Notes: generated by a model not told the origin, from the letters alone. Shown: positions 43,239 through 52,398, counted from the stretch's first letter. The stretch is DNA of 64,000 nt from Micavibrio sp. UBA2137 (GCA_002328415.1 DCXL01000004.1:193859-257858); one strand, 5' to 3'. Made by a program: numbers and translations.

Positions 43239-43627
43239 ACCGTGCCTTGTTCAAAGAGTTTCTGACCTTTTGTGTTGTGGGCGTTGCAAATACGCTGATT
43301 AGTGCGGCTATTTTGATTTCTCTTTCAGAATATACGAATTTACATTACATCATCGTCAATGCACTTGGGCATAGCACTACGCTTATGATTGGTTTTATCT
43401 TGCATAGAACTATCACGTTCAGGCATTTGCCCCAAAAGAAAATGGCAAAACAGTTCCTTTCATTCCTGAGCGTTTTTGGTGTGTCTTATATTATTCAACT
43501 TGCGGCTTTGGGCATTATGATTGAAACGGCAGGTATTTACGCTACCATTGCGCAAATAGCGGGACTGGCCATCATGGCGGTTGTCGCCTTTACAGGAAAC
43601 CGTTTCATAACTTTTTCAGAGAAATAA
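43235..43627 (+). CDS. GtrA family membrane protein
   Basis: This 130-residue protein has four predicted helices. KEFLTFCVVGVANTLISAAI and FILHRTITF, ending NRFITFSEK, match GtrA proteins, which are thought to flip polyprenyl-phosphate sugars. The gene overlaps the GT2 gene by 4 bases, so the pair likely forms a module. A bidirectional terminator follows. Confidence 0.88.
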   Translation: MNRALFKEFLTFCVVGVANTLISAAILISLSEYTNLHYIIVNALGHSTTLMIGFILHRTITFRHLPQKKMAKQFLSFLSVFGVSYIIQLAALGIMIETAGIYATIAQIAGLAIMAVVAFTGNRFITFSEK

Positions 43628-43655
43628 AAAAACAACCTCATAAGAGGTCGTTTTA
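43624..43655. terminator. Bidirectional terminator between gtrA-like and rpsO
   Basis: The stem ACCTC/GAGGT, extended by flanking AAC/GTT pairs, has loop ATAA. It is followed by TTTT on the plus strand and by TTTTTTTA on the minus strand, where it terminates rpsO. Confidence 0.8.
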
Positions 43656-43678
43656 AATTCAGATATAAGAAAGCGGTC

Positions 43679-43948
43679 TTACTTACGAATACCGTGTTTC
43701 TTAAGGATGTCCTGATAACGCTGTTCGCTTTTGCTACGAACATAGTCCAAAAGCTTTCTACGACGTGCAACCATAGTCAAAAGACCGCGACGTGTGCTCA
43801 AGTCTTTTTTGTGTTTTTGCATGTGCTCTGACAGATTTGTAATGCGTTCTGTCAAAATTGCGATTTGGACCTCAGGTGAGCCTGTGTCTGTTTTTGTCTG
43901 TTGGTTATCACTGATAAGTGATTGTTTTTTTTCTGCAGTAATCGACAT
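43679..43948 (-). CDS. rpsO: 30S ribosomal protein S15
   Basis: This 89-residue protein has MSITAEKKQSLISDNQ, DTGSPEVQIAILTERI, HKKDLSTRRGLLTMVARRRK and ILKKHGIRK, all canonical S15 landmarks. It binds 16S rRNA helices in the platform. It is preceded by GGAGACG (Shine-Dalgarno). It is the last gene of the leftward truB-rpsO group. Confidence 0.97.
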   Translation of the reverse strand: MSITAEKKQSLISDNQQTKTDTGSPEVQIAILTERITNLSEHMQKHKKDLSTRRGLLTMVARRRKLLDYVRSKSEQRYQDILKKHGIRK

Positions 43949-43963
43949 CTTGCGTCTCCTTTT

Positions 43964-44917
43964 TTATAAGTTAAAAATTTTGAGAGGCTTTATCGTGACA
44001 TTCTCAATTTCAACCAAACCAATGGGCGTGTGATTGAAAAGGGCGAGAGCAGTGAAGGGCTTTTGACTGTCATGTCCGGTCGTTTGATTAAGATCACTTA
44101 ATCGCGCAACATCGGGTTTTGACAGAAAAGATAATCGCTGACCTTGCTTTAGTCTGACTGCCTCCTGTTCTTTGAGAATAAGCGCCGGGATGTCGTCTAG
44201 CACGAATTCAACAGGTTGCAATACCTCTTCTTGGGGCGTGTTATCGCCTATTTTTTCAAGGCTGTCCAGTGAAATCGCATCAGAAAGTTTGAAACTGCCA
44301 ACTTTGGCGCGCTCCAGATGCAAAACATAGCCAAAACATCCTAATTTCGCGCCAATATCACGTGCAAGTGAACGAATATAAGTCCCTTTGCCGCAGTCAC
44401 ACTTAAATGTTGTTTGACGTGCTTTTTCATCATGCTTTTCAATGGAAAGATTGTGAATTGTCACTGTTCTGCTTTTAAGCGTCACATCCTGACCATCACG
44501 TGCCATGTCATAGGCGCGCTTCCCATCTATTTTCAGGGCAGAGAATTGCGGCGGCAACTGTTCGATATCCCCTGTGTATTTAGGAAGAAGTGCTATGATT
44601 GCTTCCAGAGCAGGGGATGCATCAGATGTTGCAATGACTTCGCCTTCTTTGTCATCGGTTGTGCGGCTTTCGCCCCATTGTGCGGTAAAAATATAAGTTT
44701 TGGAGGCGTCTTGTGTATATTGAATAGTCTTAGTGGCCTCGCCTAGGGCGATCGGAAGCACGCCAGAGGCTTCGGGGTCAAGTGTGCCTGCATGTCCCGC
44801 TTTTTGTGCCTGAAACATATATCGCACCTTACCGACGGCTTGTGTGGAGGTCATGCCAAGGGGTTTATTGAAATTGACCCAACCGTGAACTGGATTGCCT
44901 TTTTTGCGCTTACCCAT
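43964..44917 (-). CDS. truB: tRNA pseudouridine(55) synthase
   Basis: The protein has 317 residues. GHAGTLDPEASGVLPI contains the catalytic Asp, KGTYIRSLARDIG the second conserved block, and PPQFSALKIDGKRAYDMAR the RNA-binding part. It makes pseudouridine 55 in the T arm. The ATG is at 44917; an 8-base gap separates it from the rbfA stop. Confidence 0.95.
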   Translation of the reverse strand: MGKRKKGNPVHGWVNFNKPLGMTSTQAVGKVRYMFQAQKAGHAGTLDPEASGVLPIALGEATKTIQYTQDASKTYIFTAQWGESRTTDDKEGEVIATSDASPALEAIIALLPKYTGDIEQLPPQFSALKIDGKRAYDMARDGQDVTLKSRTVTIHNLSIEKHDEKARQTTFKCDCGKGTYIRSLARDIGAKLGCFGYVLHLERAKVGSFKLSDAISLDSLEKIGDNTPQEEVLQPVEFVLDDIPALILKEQEAVRLKQGQRLSFLSKPDVARLSDLNQTTGHDSQKPFTALALFNHTPIGLVEIENVTIKPLKIFNL

Positions 44918-44925
44918 AAGGCGAA

Positions 44926-45300
44926 TTACTCGTCCTCAGAAGAGGCCTTGGGAAGATTGTGAAAGATGTTTTCCATCTTCCGAACATGGTCTTGTGTGTT
45001 GTCCTGCTTAAAGCGTAATTTTGGTGTAAACTTCATGCGCACCTGTTGTCCAATATCCTTTTGGAAAACGTGACTTTCCTCATTTAGCTGCGCAATGACA
45101 TCATCCATATTTTCATTTAGTAGCGAACTAACAAAGGCGGTTGCGTTTTTGAGGTCAGGGCTACAGCGCACCTCTGTAATAGAAAGCGTAGGGGCGGCGC
45201 GTAACAGTTCCTTTGTATGAAAGTGTCCACGGCGTAGTGTTTCAGACATAACATGCCTGACTTGCTCGGAGACGCGTAATTGTCGTTGTGATTGTTCCAT
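44926..45300 (-). CDS. rbfA: Ribosome-binding factor A
   Basis: This 124-residue KH-like protein has SEQVRHVMSETLRRGHF, followed by LSITEVRCSPDLKNATAFVS and ending TPKLRFKQDN. RbfA binds 30S subunits and helps 16S rRNA maturation. The gene lies between infB and truB in the standard order. Confidence 0.95.
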   Translation of the reverse strand: MEQSQRQLRVSEQVRHVMSETLRRGHFHTKELLRAAPTLSITEVRCSPDLKNATAFVSSLLNENMDDVIAQLNEESHVFQKDIGQQVRMKFTPKLRFKQDNTQDHVRKMENIFHNLPKASSEDE

Positions 45301-45325
45301 GATGATTTAAAAACCTCTCGACATT

Positions 45326-47818
45326 TTAATCGAGCGTTCTTGCCTCTTCTTTCACTTCAAAGCATTCAATGATGTCGCCTTCTTTGATGTCATCGTAAGA
45401 TTCAAAGGCCATACCACATTCCATACCTTCGCGGACTTCTTTGACTTCATCCTTAAAGCGCTTCAATGTCTTGAGCCTTCCTTCGTGAATGACAACATCA
45501 TCACGTAACAAGCGCACATGTGAACCACGTTTGACCTCACCAGCAGTGACCATACACCCAGCGACCTTACCAACCTTGGATACGTTGAAGACTTCACGGA
45601 TTTCAGCCTGACCAAGATATTCTTCACGTTCAAGCGGTGAAAGCATACCAGCAAGGATGGATTTAACATCGTCAATGACGTTGTAGATGATGTTGTAATA
45701 ACGAATATCAACGCCATCGCGTTTGGCCAAATCGCGTGCCTGTGCATTTGCACGGACATTAAATCCAACAATCAATGCGCCAGACGCGTTAGCAAGCGTC
45801 ACATCAGATTCCGTGATACCACCAACACCTGTGTGAAGCGCCTGAACCGCAATGTCTGGGTTTTCCTCTTCGATTTTCTTCAAGGAACTTAAAAGTGCTT
45901 CAACAGAGCCATGTACATCACCTTTGATAACAATAGGCATGGTTGTTCTGGAGCCTTCTTCTTTTGCTTGAGCCATGAGCAATTCAAGTGAGCTTCCTGC
46001 ACCAGCAAGAGCAGATTTCTTCTCAAGTTTTTTACGGTTACGATAATCAACAACTTCACGCGCCTTGGCTTCATTATCAACAACCACAAATGAATCACCA
46101 GCCTCTGGCGTACCATTCAAACCTAAAACCTCGACGGGTTGACCAGGGATCGCCTCTTTAATCTGTTTGCCCTTATCGTTAATAAGTGCCCGCACGCGTC
46201 CCCATTCAGACCCAGCAACAAAAATATCGCCCTTGTTAAGCGTTCCTTTTGTAATGAGGACGGTTGCAACAGAGCCACGACCTTGTTCAAGTTTGGCCTC
46301 AACAACATTACCTTGCGCTTGTCTGTTTGGATTGGCTTTGATATCAAGCAATTCAGCCTGTAGAAGAATTATCTCTTCTAGCTTGTCCAGATTTGTACGC
46401 TGTTTGGCAGAAACCTCAACGCAAAGGACTTCGCCACCCATTTCTTCAATCACAACTTCGTGCTGAAGCAGATCTTGTTTGACCTTCATCGGATTGGCAT
46501 CAGGTAAATCAATTTTGTTAATTGCTACGATAAGGGGCACTTTTGCCGCCTTGGCGTGATTAATAGCTTCAATTGTTTGAGGCATGATGGAGTCATTGGC
46601 CGCAACAACAATAACAACAATGTCTGTCACATTGGCACCACGTGCTCGCATTTCAGTAAATGCCGCGTGGCCTGGTGTATCAAGGAATGTAATTTTCTGA
46701 CCAGTTGATGACTTAATCTGGTACGCACCGATATGTTGTGTAATACCACCGGCTTCACCAGCAACAACATCTGTTGATCGAAACGCATCAAGTAGGGATG
46801 TTTTACCATGGTCAACGTGACCCATGATTGTCACAACAGGAGGACGTGCAACCATATCCTCGTCACGATCCTCATCTTCACCACCAAGACCAATTTCAAC
46901 ATCCGCCTCTGTTACACGTTTAATCTTGTGACCAAACTCATCAATAATCAGTTCAGCGGTATCAGCATCAATCATTTGATTGATGGTCGCCATTGTGCCC
47001 ATATTCATAAGTGCTTTGATGACATCACCTGATTTTTCTGTCATACGGTTGGCAAGTTCTTGCACTGTAATCATCTCAGGAACAACAACCTCACGTGCAA
47101 CCTTAGCGGCTGGCTCTTTAGGGCCCTGTGCGGCCTTTGCCTTGGCACGCGCACGTTTGAGCGCAGCTAAAGATTGGCTGCGGTTACGCTCATAATCATT
47201 GTTGAGCACTTGTGTCACAGTTAGTTTTCCAGAATTTCGTCTATCACCCGTTGAACGTGCACGTGTTGGTGCTTTTTTCATGCGGTCACGATAGGACTCG
47301 CTATCTTCTTCTTGACGACCACTTGTATCGTTTTTGAATTTATCTGCTTGCTCGGCGCGTTTCTTCTGCTCTTGTTCTGCACGCGCAGCCTCTTGCGCTT
47401 CAATACGTTGCAGTTCCTCAAGTTCTTTTTTGCGCAAATCTTCTTTCGTTTGCACTGAACCGCCTGCAGGGACCGAAGGCTTAGGTTTCTTGGCTTCTTC
47501 AACTGAGCGCGACTTTTCGTCTTCAATAGCCTTCTGAAGCGCCTTAATGCGCGCATCGCGCTCATCAGCTGTTAAGCCATCCGAACCAGTTTTGTTCGTC
47601 ATGTCATTTTTAGGTGCAGGAGCAGGGGCAGGTGCTGTCTTGCGACGCGAGCGACGAATTTCAACAGCAACACCATTTCCGCCTAGGCTTTGTTTAGCCT
47701 TCGCTGACGCGGCAGAGCCAAGACTAAGTGTGCCACCGCCAAGACTTAATGTCTTTTTCTCTTCTGGCTTGTCATCTTCGTCTTTTTCTGTCTCTTTTGA
47801 TGCTGTTTTATCGCTCAT
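45326..47818 (-). CDS. infB: Translation initiation factor IF-2
   Basis: The protein has 830 residues. A long charged, low-complexity N terminus (about 1-245; K/E/A/R-rich, with an APAPAPAPKN stretch near 65) is followed by a conserved IF2 N domain, then the G domain: GHVDHGKTSLLDAF near 331, DTPGHAAFTEMRARGA, and NKIDLPDANP. C-terminal IF2 domains follow to EARTLD. It directs fMet-tRNA to the 30S P site. It is separated from nusA by a small unknown gene rather than ylxR. Confidence 0.97.
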   Translation of the reverse strand: MSDKTASKETEKDEDDKPEEKKTLSLGGGTLSLGSAASAKAKQSLGGNGVAVEIRRSRRKTAPAPAPAPKNDMTNKTGSDGLTADERDARIKALQKAIEDEKSRSVEEAKKPKPSVPAGGSVQTKEDLRKKELEELQRIEAQEAARAEQEQKKRAEQADKFKNDTSGRQEEDSESYRDRMKKAPTRARSTGDRRNSGKLTVTQVLNNDYERNRSQSLAALKRARAKAKAAQGPKEPAAKVAREVVVPEMITVQELANRMTEKSGDVIKALMNMGTMATINQMIDADTAELIIDEFGHKIKRVTEADVEIGLGGEDEDRDEDMVARPPVVTIMGHVDHGKTSLLDAFRSTDVVAGEAGGITQHIGAYQIKSSTGQKITFLDTPGHAAFTEMRARGANVTDIVVIVVAANDSIMPQTIEAINHAKAAKVPLIVAINKIDLPDANPMKVKQDLLQHEVVIEEMGGEVLCVEVSAKQRTNLDKLEEIILLQAELLDIKANPNRQAQGNVVEAKLEQGRGSVATVLITKGTLNKGDIFVAGSEWGRVRALINDKGKQIKEAIPGQPVEVLGLNGTPEAGDSFVVVDNEAKAREVVDYRNRKKLEKKSALAGAGSSLELLMAQAKEEGSRTTMPIVIKGDVHGSVEALLSSLKKIEEENPDIAVQALHTGVGGITESDVTLANASGALIVGFNVRANAQARDLAKRDGVDIRYYNIIYNVIDDVKSILAGMLSPLEREEYLGQAEIREVFNVSKVGKVAGCMVTAGEVKRGSHVRLLRDDVVIHEGRLKTLKRFKDEVKEVREGMECGMAFESYDDIKEGDIIECFEVKEEARTLD

Positions 47819-47832
47819 TACTTATCTTTCTC

Positions 47833-48060
47833 TTACTGTTTCGCGCACAGAGTGCAATAGTTTAAAGGTGCTGGCAAGTAAAACCCCGCTAATAATGGTC
47901 TTTGACCTGCGGTGCCTTCTCTTGAAATTAATAGTTTTTGAAAAATGTCGTCTTTATCAGAAGGGTGAAAAGAGACAGATATGACGCTTCCAAGGTCAAC
48001 GACCTTAGAAAACAAGTTCCTCGCGGAATGTCTTACAGCTTTGTATGCTGTAAACGTCAT
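47833..48060 (-). CDS. Unknown 75-residue protein at the ylxR position
   Basis: Translation probably starts at ATG 48060 because AAGGAG lies five to six bases upstream; an in-frame ATG at 48075 overlaps that Shine-Dalgarno. The product (MTFTAYKAVRHSARNLFSKV..., ending NYCTLCAKQ) is basic, with one C-x2-C at its C terminus, and has none of the RGAYVC or RRC motifs of YlxR (DUF448), the usual occupant between nusA and infB. It is separated by 14 bases from infB and 33 from nusA, so co-transcription is almost certain. Family and role are unknown. Confidence 0.6.
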   Translation of the reverse strand: MTFTAYKAVRHSARNLFSKVVDLGSVISVSFHPSDKDDIFQKLLISREGTAGQRPLLAGFYLPAPLNYCTLCAKQ

Positions 48061-48093
48061 AAACGTCTCCTTCAATGTGTCCGAACGTCAGCA

Positions 48094-49677
48094 TTACGCT
48101 TCAGTTTTTTCGTCGGACGATTTAGTTTCATCTGTTTCAGATGTATCTGCGTCTGCTTCAGCTTGCGCAGCTTCTTCAGCTGCTTTTGCATCTTCTTCGG
48201 CAAACCATGATTCACGTGCCTTCATGATGAGTGCATTTGCATCAGGAAGTGTGATCTTGTCTTCACCAAGGATTTCAAGCAATTCATCACCTGCAAGGTC
48301 AGCCAAATCATCTTTTGATTTAACGTCAGCTTTGGCGAGGAGCAGGGCGGTCTCATAGCTAACACCATCCATCTCGACCAAGTCATCCTTGATACCAAGT
48401 TTTTTCTGCTGTGCCTTAAACTCTTCTTCTTTTGCTTTAAGGAAGTTTGTTGCACGATTTTGAAGTTCGGTTGCAATTTCTTCTGTGAAGCCTTCAATTT
48501 GTGCAAGCTCGGCAAGCGGTGATTCACTGACTTCCTCGATTGTTGCAAATCCTTCGGCAACAAGAAGTTGTGCAATCACTTCATCAACATCCAGACCTTC
48601 CATAAATGTAGAAGAACGTGTGTTAAATTCTTTCTGACGACGATCAGACTCTTCTTCTTCAGTCAGTATATCGATATCCCATCCAAGAAGCATGGAAGCC
48701 AATCGAACATTTTGACCACGGCGACCAATGGCCAAGCTCAATTGATCATCAGGCACAGCAACGTCAATGCGTTTTGCATCCTCGTCAACGACTACACGTG
48801 ACACAACAGCAGGCGCAAGTGCCTTAATAGCCAATGTAACTAAGTCATCTGTGTAAGGAATAATATCGATTTTCTCGCCTTGAAGCTCACCAACAACGGC
48901 CTGAACACGGCTACCGCGCATACCAACACATGCACCAACCGGGTCAATACCACTGTCACGTGATGTGACAGTAATTTTAGCACGCGATCCTGGGTCACGG
49001 GCAACCGAACGGATTTCAATGACGCCTTCATAAATTTCAGGCACTTCTTGCTCAAAAAGGCTTGCCAAGAATTGTGGGTGTGAGCGTGAAATAAAGATTT
49101 GCGGACCACGAACCTCACGACGGACATCATAGATGTAACCCTTAACGCGTTCACCCATTTTAAGGTTTTCGCGAGGAATCCCCTCATCACGACGAAGATA
49201 CGCTTCTGCACGACCAAGATCGATTGTCACATTGCCAAAATCGACGCGTTTGACAATACCTGTAACGACCTCACCAACACGGTCTTTGAATTCATTATAT
49301 TGACGTTCACGCTCTGCATCACGGACTTTCTGCAAGATAACCTGTTTGGCTGTTTGTGCGGCAATACGACCATAGTCAAAAGCAGGCAATTCATCTTCGA
49401 GTGTATCACCAATTTCCGCATCAGGCTTTTCGCGTTTGGCTTGCTCAATCGTAATTTGAGCGGCCTCGTTTTCAATTTCCTCTGGATCGGTCACAGTTCT
49501 GACGCGTTTCAAAGCAAGCTGACCATTACCACGATCAATATGAGCGCGGATATCGTGGTCATGACCGTATTTTGAACGGCCAGCCTTTTGAATGGCTTCC
49601 TCGATTGCTTCGATAACAATCTCACGATCGATATTTTTTTCACGTGCAACGCTGTCTGCGACTTGTAATAGTTCCAT
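48094..49677 (-). CDS. nusA: Transcription termination/antitermination factor NusA
   Basis: The protein has 527 residues. The N-terminal RNA-polymerase-binding domain (MELLQVADSVAREKNID) is followed by an S1 domain (VGEVVTGIVKRVDFGNVTIDLG in pieces) and two KH domains (DPVGACVGMRGSRVQAV and SLAIGRRGQNVRLAS). Two C-terminal helix-hairpin-helix repeats and an acidic, Ala/Glu-rich tail finish the protein. NusA modulates pausing, termination and rRNA antitermination. It heads the nusA-infB-rbfA-truB group downstream of rimP. Confidence 0.97.
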   Translation of the reverse strand: MELLQVADSVAREKNIDREIVIEAIEEAIQKAGRSKYGHDHDIRAHIDRGNGQLALKRVRTVTDPEEIENEAAQITIEQAKREKPDAEIGDTLEDELPAFDYGRIAAQTAKQVILQKVRDAERERQYNEFKDRVGEVVTGIVKRVDFGNVTIDLGRAEAYLRRDEGIPRENLKMGERVKGYIYDVRREVRGPQIFISRSHPQFLASLFEQEVPEIYEGVIEIRSVARDPGSRAKITVTSRDSGIDPVGACVGMRGSRVQAVVGELQGEKIDIIPYTDDLVTLAIKALAPAVVSRVVVDEDAKRIDVAVPDDQLSLAIGRRGQNVRLASMLLGWDIDILTEEEESDRRQKEFNTRSSTFMEGLDVDEVIAQLLVAEGFATIEEVSESPLAELAQIEGFTEEIATELQNRATNFLKAKEEEFKAQQKKLGIKDDLVEMDGVSYETALLLAKADVKSKDDLADLAGDELLEILGEDKITLPDANALIMKARESWFAEEDAKAAEEAAQAEADADTSETDETKSSDEKTEA

Positions 49678-49750
49678 GTGTTTCTTCCTTGTGGTCCTTT
49701 AATAAGTTCGTTGTAGTCTGTCTTTTTTTAAAATTCAATCCTTAAAGCGC

Positions 49751-50275
49751 TTACGCCTCGTTAGCGGCTAGTTTTTGCTCTTTTGCTTCTTTTGTCTTTT
49801 TGATCAGGTCATCTGTTAAAACCAATTTTGCCTTGGCCAGATTATCAGGCTCAAAGTTCACATCGCTGTTATCTGCAAGAATTGTAACGGTATCACCATC
49901 AACGGATTTAATCTCACCTCTAAATTTCTTTTGCCCTGTTTCAATAGGCATGAGGAGTTCAATTTTTGCATCAAATCCGATAAAGCGTTCAAAGTCCTGC
50001 GCGGTAAACAATGGGCGGTCGATGCCTGGTGTGCTGACCTCTAATTGATAAGCCGAAGGAATAGGGTCTTCAACATCAAGTAGGGCAGAGACCTCGTGAC
50101 TGATTTTTGTGCAATCATCGAGCGTCAAATTGCCATCCTGATCCTCTGCCATAATCTGTAGGACTGGAGCACCACCTTGCTGCAGCATTGCAACAGCAAC
50201 TAGACTGTAACCCATGTCCTCAACAGCGGGTGCAATGATGTCTCTAATTTTCAATTCTAACTGTGAGCGTGCCAT
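49751..50275 (-). CDS. rimP: Ribosome maturation factor RimP
   Basis: About 174 residues from ATG 50275 (MARSQLELKIRDIIAP), which is the normal start; the frame is open further upstream through a terminator, so the longer form is unlikely. LEVSTPGIDRPLFTAQDFERF is the RimP signature, followed by the SH3-like domain (GEIKSVDGDTVTILAD). RimP aids 30S assembly. It is followed by nusA after about 70 bases. Confidence 0.93.
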   Translation of the reverse strand: MARSQLELKIRDIIAPAVEDMGYSLVAVAMLQQGGAPVLQIMAEDQDGNLTLDDCTKISHEVSALLDVEDPIPSAYQLEVSTPGIDRPLFTAQDFERFIGFDAKIELLMPIETGQKKFRGEIKSVDGDTVTILADNSDVNFEPDNLAKAKLVLTDDLIKKTKEAKEQKLAANEA

Positions 50276-50314
50276 AAAACTCGTTCTATATATTTTTACC
50301 TTTGGCTCAGGTAA

Positions 50315-50348
50315 CAAAAAAGGCGGGTCCTTTTTCAGGCCCACCCTT
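50315..50348 (-). terminator. Intrinsic terminator between trmB and rimP
   Basis: On the minus strand a GC-rich stem (GGTGGGCC with GGACCCGCC, one wobble and one mismatch) has a loop of about seven bases and is followed by six T residues. It separates the metK-trmB transcript from rimP. Confidence 0.75.
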
Positions 50349-50398
50349 GAAACAAGAGCAATAATGTAAGTGGAAAATAGGTCAAGATTTCCTAGAAA

Positions 50399-51109
50399 TC
50401 AAGCCTTTTTTCGAAAGATAAGGTAAGTTTGTTTGCGTCCCGCTTCTTTACCTTTTTGCTCATAACGTGTTGTCACCCAACCCTCAGGTTTTTTTTGCCA
50501 GTCTACCTTGGAATTAGCCTCACATTCAAAGGCAGGGTGATTAGTGGCTTGTGTTGCCATCCATTCAGCCAAATCATCAACATCTGTAGTCATGATAAGC
50601 TGTCCGTTATCTTTCAATATGCGTGCAAATTCATCCAGGTTCTTCTGGGAAATCATACGGCGCTTGTGATGGCGTACCTTTGGCCAAGGGTCGGGGTTGA
50701 GGACATAAATGCAATCAAGGGAGCTATCGATCAAAGATTTAGCAACATCCATCGCATCGTCCATCCAAACCTTTAATGGGTATTGGCCATCCTCGCATGA
50801 GGTGTCGTCAATATGCTTCATGAGCGCGGACATCCCGTTCACATAAGGCTCAGCCGCAAAAAAAGCTTCGGACGGGTGGCGCTGTATCATTTCAAAAAGA
50901 AAATCACCATTACCAAAACCAACTTCAAAGCTTAATTTTGTTGCATCGGGAAAGAAGGTGCGCGGATCGAGTGTGCCATCACACGTAAGTTCCGTTGGGG
51001 TGAGGGCGTAGCGCTCAAATTGGTTACCCATTGCACGTTGGCGTGCCGCGTTAAGGGGGCGCCCATGTTTACGGCCATGCACCTTCTTTAATTTATTGGC
51101 AAGGGTCAT
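50399..51109 (-). CDS. trmB: tRNA (guanine-N7-)-methyltransferase
   Basis: This 236-residue SAM-dependent enzyme modifies G46 of tRNAs. SFEVGFGNGDFLFEM is the SAM-binding GxGxG region, and IYVLNPDPWPKVRHHKRRMI contains the diagnostic PDPWPK--H-KRR motif. The start lies near the metK stop with a 9-base gap, making an operon. Confidence 0.95.
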   Translation of the reverse strand: MTLANKLKKVHGRKHGRPLNAARQRAMGNQFERYALTPTELTCDGTLDPRTFFPDATKLSFEVGFGNGDFLFEMIQRHPSEAFFAAEPYVNGMSALMKHIDDTSCEDGQYPLKVWMDDAMDVAKSLIDSSLDCIYVLNPDPWPKVRHHKRRMISQKNLDEFARILKDNGQLIMTTDVDDLAEWMATQATNHPAFECEANSKVDWQKKPEGWVTTRYEQKGKEAGRKQTYLIFRKKA

Positions 51110-51118
51110 AGGGAAGCA

Positions 51119-52282
51119 TTACCCAATAATATTTTGAAGCTTTTCAACTAAATCTAGTTTTTCCCAAGAGAAATGACCTTCATTAGTTGGTGTACGACCA
51201 AAATGTCCATAAGAGGATGTTGGTGTATAGATAGGTTTGTTCAGTTTTAACATCGTGCGAATGCCACGCGGGCTTAAATCAACAAGTTGATTAACAGCCT
51301 TCTCAAGTTCCTCTTGTGGAACATTTCCAGTACGGTGTGTGTTCACATAAATTGAGATAGGTTGTGAAACACCAATCGCGTAGGAAAGCTGAATTGTACA
51401 TTTTTCGGCATAGCCCGCGGCGACGATGTTCTTGGCTACATAACGAGAAGCGTAGGCGGCGGAACGGTCAACCTTGGTTGGATCTTTCCCAGAAAATGCG
51501 CCGCCACCATGAAGGGCTGCACCGCCATAGGTGTCAACGATGATTTTACGTCCCGTTAGCCCAGCGTCCCCTACAGGGCCGCCAATAACAAAGCGACCTG
51601 TTGGATTGATAAAGAGGCGATCCTCATCACACATCCACCCCTCAGGTAATGCGCGCTCAATATAAGGGCGAACAAGTTCCTTTACTTCATCCTGACTTAA
51701 GCCATCAGCATGCTGTGTAGATAGAACAATAGAGCCAGCCTTCACAGGTTTCCCATCAACATATTTCAAGGTAACTTGTGATTTTGCGTCAGGACCTAAA
51801 CCTTTCACTTCACCACTTTTACGGGCATCAGCAAGGTCTTTCAGGATGCGGTGTGAATAATGAATAGGGGCAGGCATAAGCACATCCGTTTGTGTACAGG
51901 CATGGCCAAACATAATACCTTGGTCGCCAGCGCCTTCATCCTTGTCATCGCCATCATCAACACCCATGGCAATATCAGATGATTGGCTATGCACACGGAT
52001 ATCAAATTTACATGTACGCCAGCTAAAGCCCTTTTGGTCGTAACCAATTTTCTTGATAGCCTGACGCGCTGCTTTTTCGATATCGTCATGCGTAATATCA
52101 TCCGGACCACGTGTTTCGCCAATGATGCAAACAAAATCTGTTGTCACAGCCGTTTCAACAGCCACGCGTGATTGTGGGTCTTTAGAAAGATAAAGGTCGA
52201 GAACGGAATCGGAAATGCGATCGCAAATTTTGTCTGGGTGGCCCTCGGAAACGGATTCGCTTGTAAAATAATAGCTGCTCAT
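51119..52282 (-). CDS. metK: S-adenosylmethionine synthetase
   Basis: This 387-residue enzyme makes SAM from methionine and ATP. SEGHPDKICDRISDSVLD, GAGDQGIMFGHA and GGGAFSGKDPTKVDRSAAY are the canonical signatures. It pairs with trmB, which uses its product. The leader of about 115 bases contains small hairpins (see separate entry); no classical SAM riboswitch is recognised. Confidence 0.97.
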   Translation of the reverse strand: MSSYYFTSESVSEGHPDKICDRISDSVLDLYLSKDPQSRVAVETAVTTDFVCIIGETRGPDDITHDDIEKAARQAIKKIGYDQKGFSWRTCKFDIRVHSQSSDIAMGVDDGDDKDEGAGDQGIMFGHACTQTDVLMPAPIHYSHRILKDLADARKSGEVKGLGPDAKSQVTLKYVDGKPVKAGSIVLSTQHADGLSQDEVKELVRPYIERALPEGWMCDEDRLFINPTGRFVIGGPVGDAGLTGRKIIVDTYGGAALHGGGAFSGKDPTKVDRSAAYASRYVAKNIVAAGYAEKCTIQLSYAIGVSQPISIYVNTHRTGNVPQEELEKAVNQLVDLSPRGIRTMLKLNKPIYTPTSSYGHFGRTPTNEGHFSWEKLDLVEKLQNIIG

Positions 52283-52338
52283 GATGATAAAGAACTGTCC
52301 TGTAGTTAGAAAATAAATGTACGAATTTACACAGTAAA

Positions 52339-52370
52339 AGCCAGATTAGAGGCTTGCACTGAAATTGCAA
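52339..52370 (-). promoter_or_regulatory. Short hairpins in the metK leader
   Basis: On the minus strand, TTGCA pairs with TGCAA across seven bases. This is followed directly by AGCC...GGCT with an 8-base loop and then TTTTA. The second hairpin resembles a very short attenuator terminator upstream of metK. It does not match SAM riboswitch consensus sequences I know. Confidence 0.3.
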
Positions 52371-52398
52371 CCGAAAGTCTTTTTAAAAATTTGAAAAA

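Noticed and set aside
47547..47984. A 145-residue rightward frame over the infB start
   Set aside because: Antisense to the low-complexity infB N terminus, giving Ser/Arg/Ala repeats only.
47833..48060. Calling the small gene between nusA and infB ylxR
   Set aside because: None of the DUF448 motifs is visible, so position alone is not enough.
49099..49575. A 158-residue rightward frame antisense to nusA
   Set aside because: Shadow of nusA codon usage; composition is Thr/Ile/Asn-rich with no Shine-Dalgarno or family.
52283..52398. SAM-I/SAM-II/SAM-V riboswitch before metK
   Set aside because: The conserved blocks of these classes are not present.
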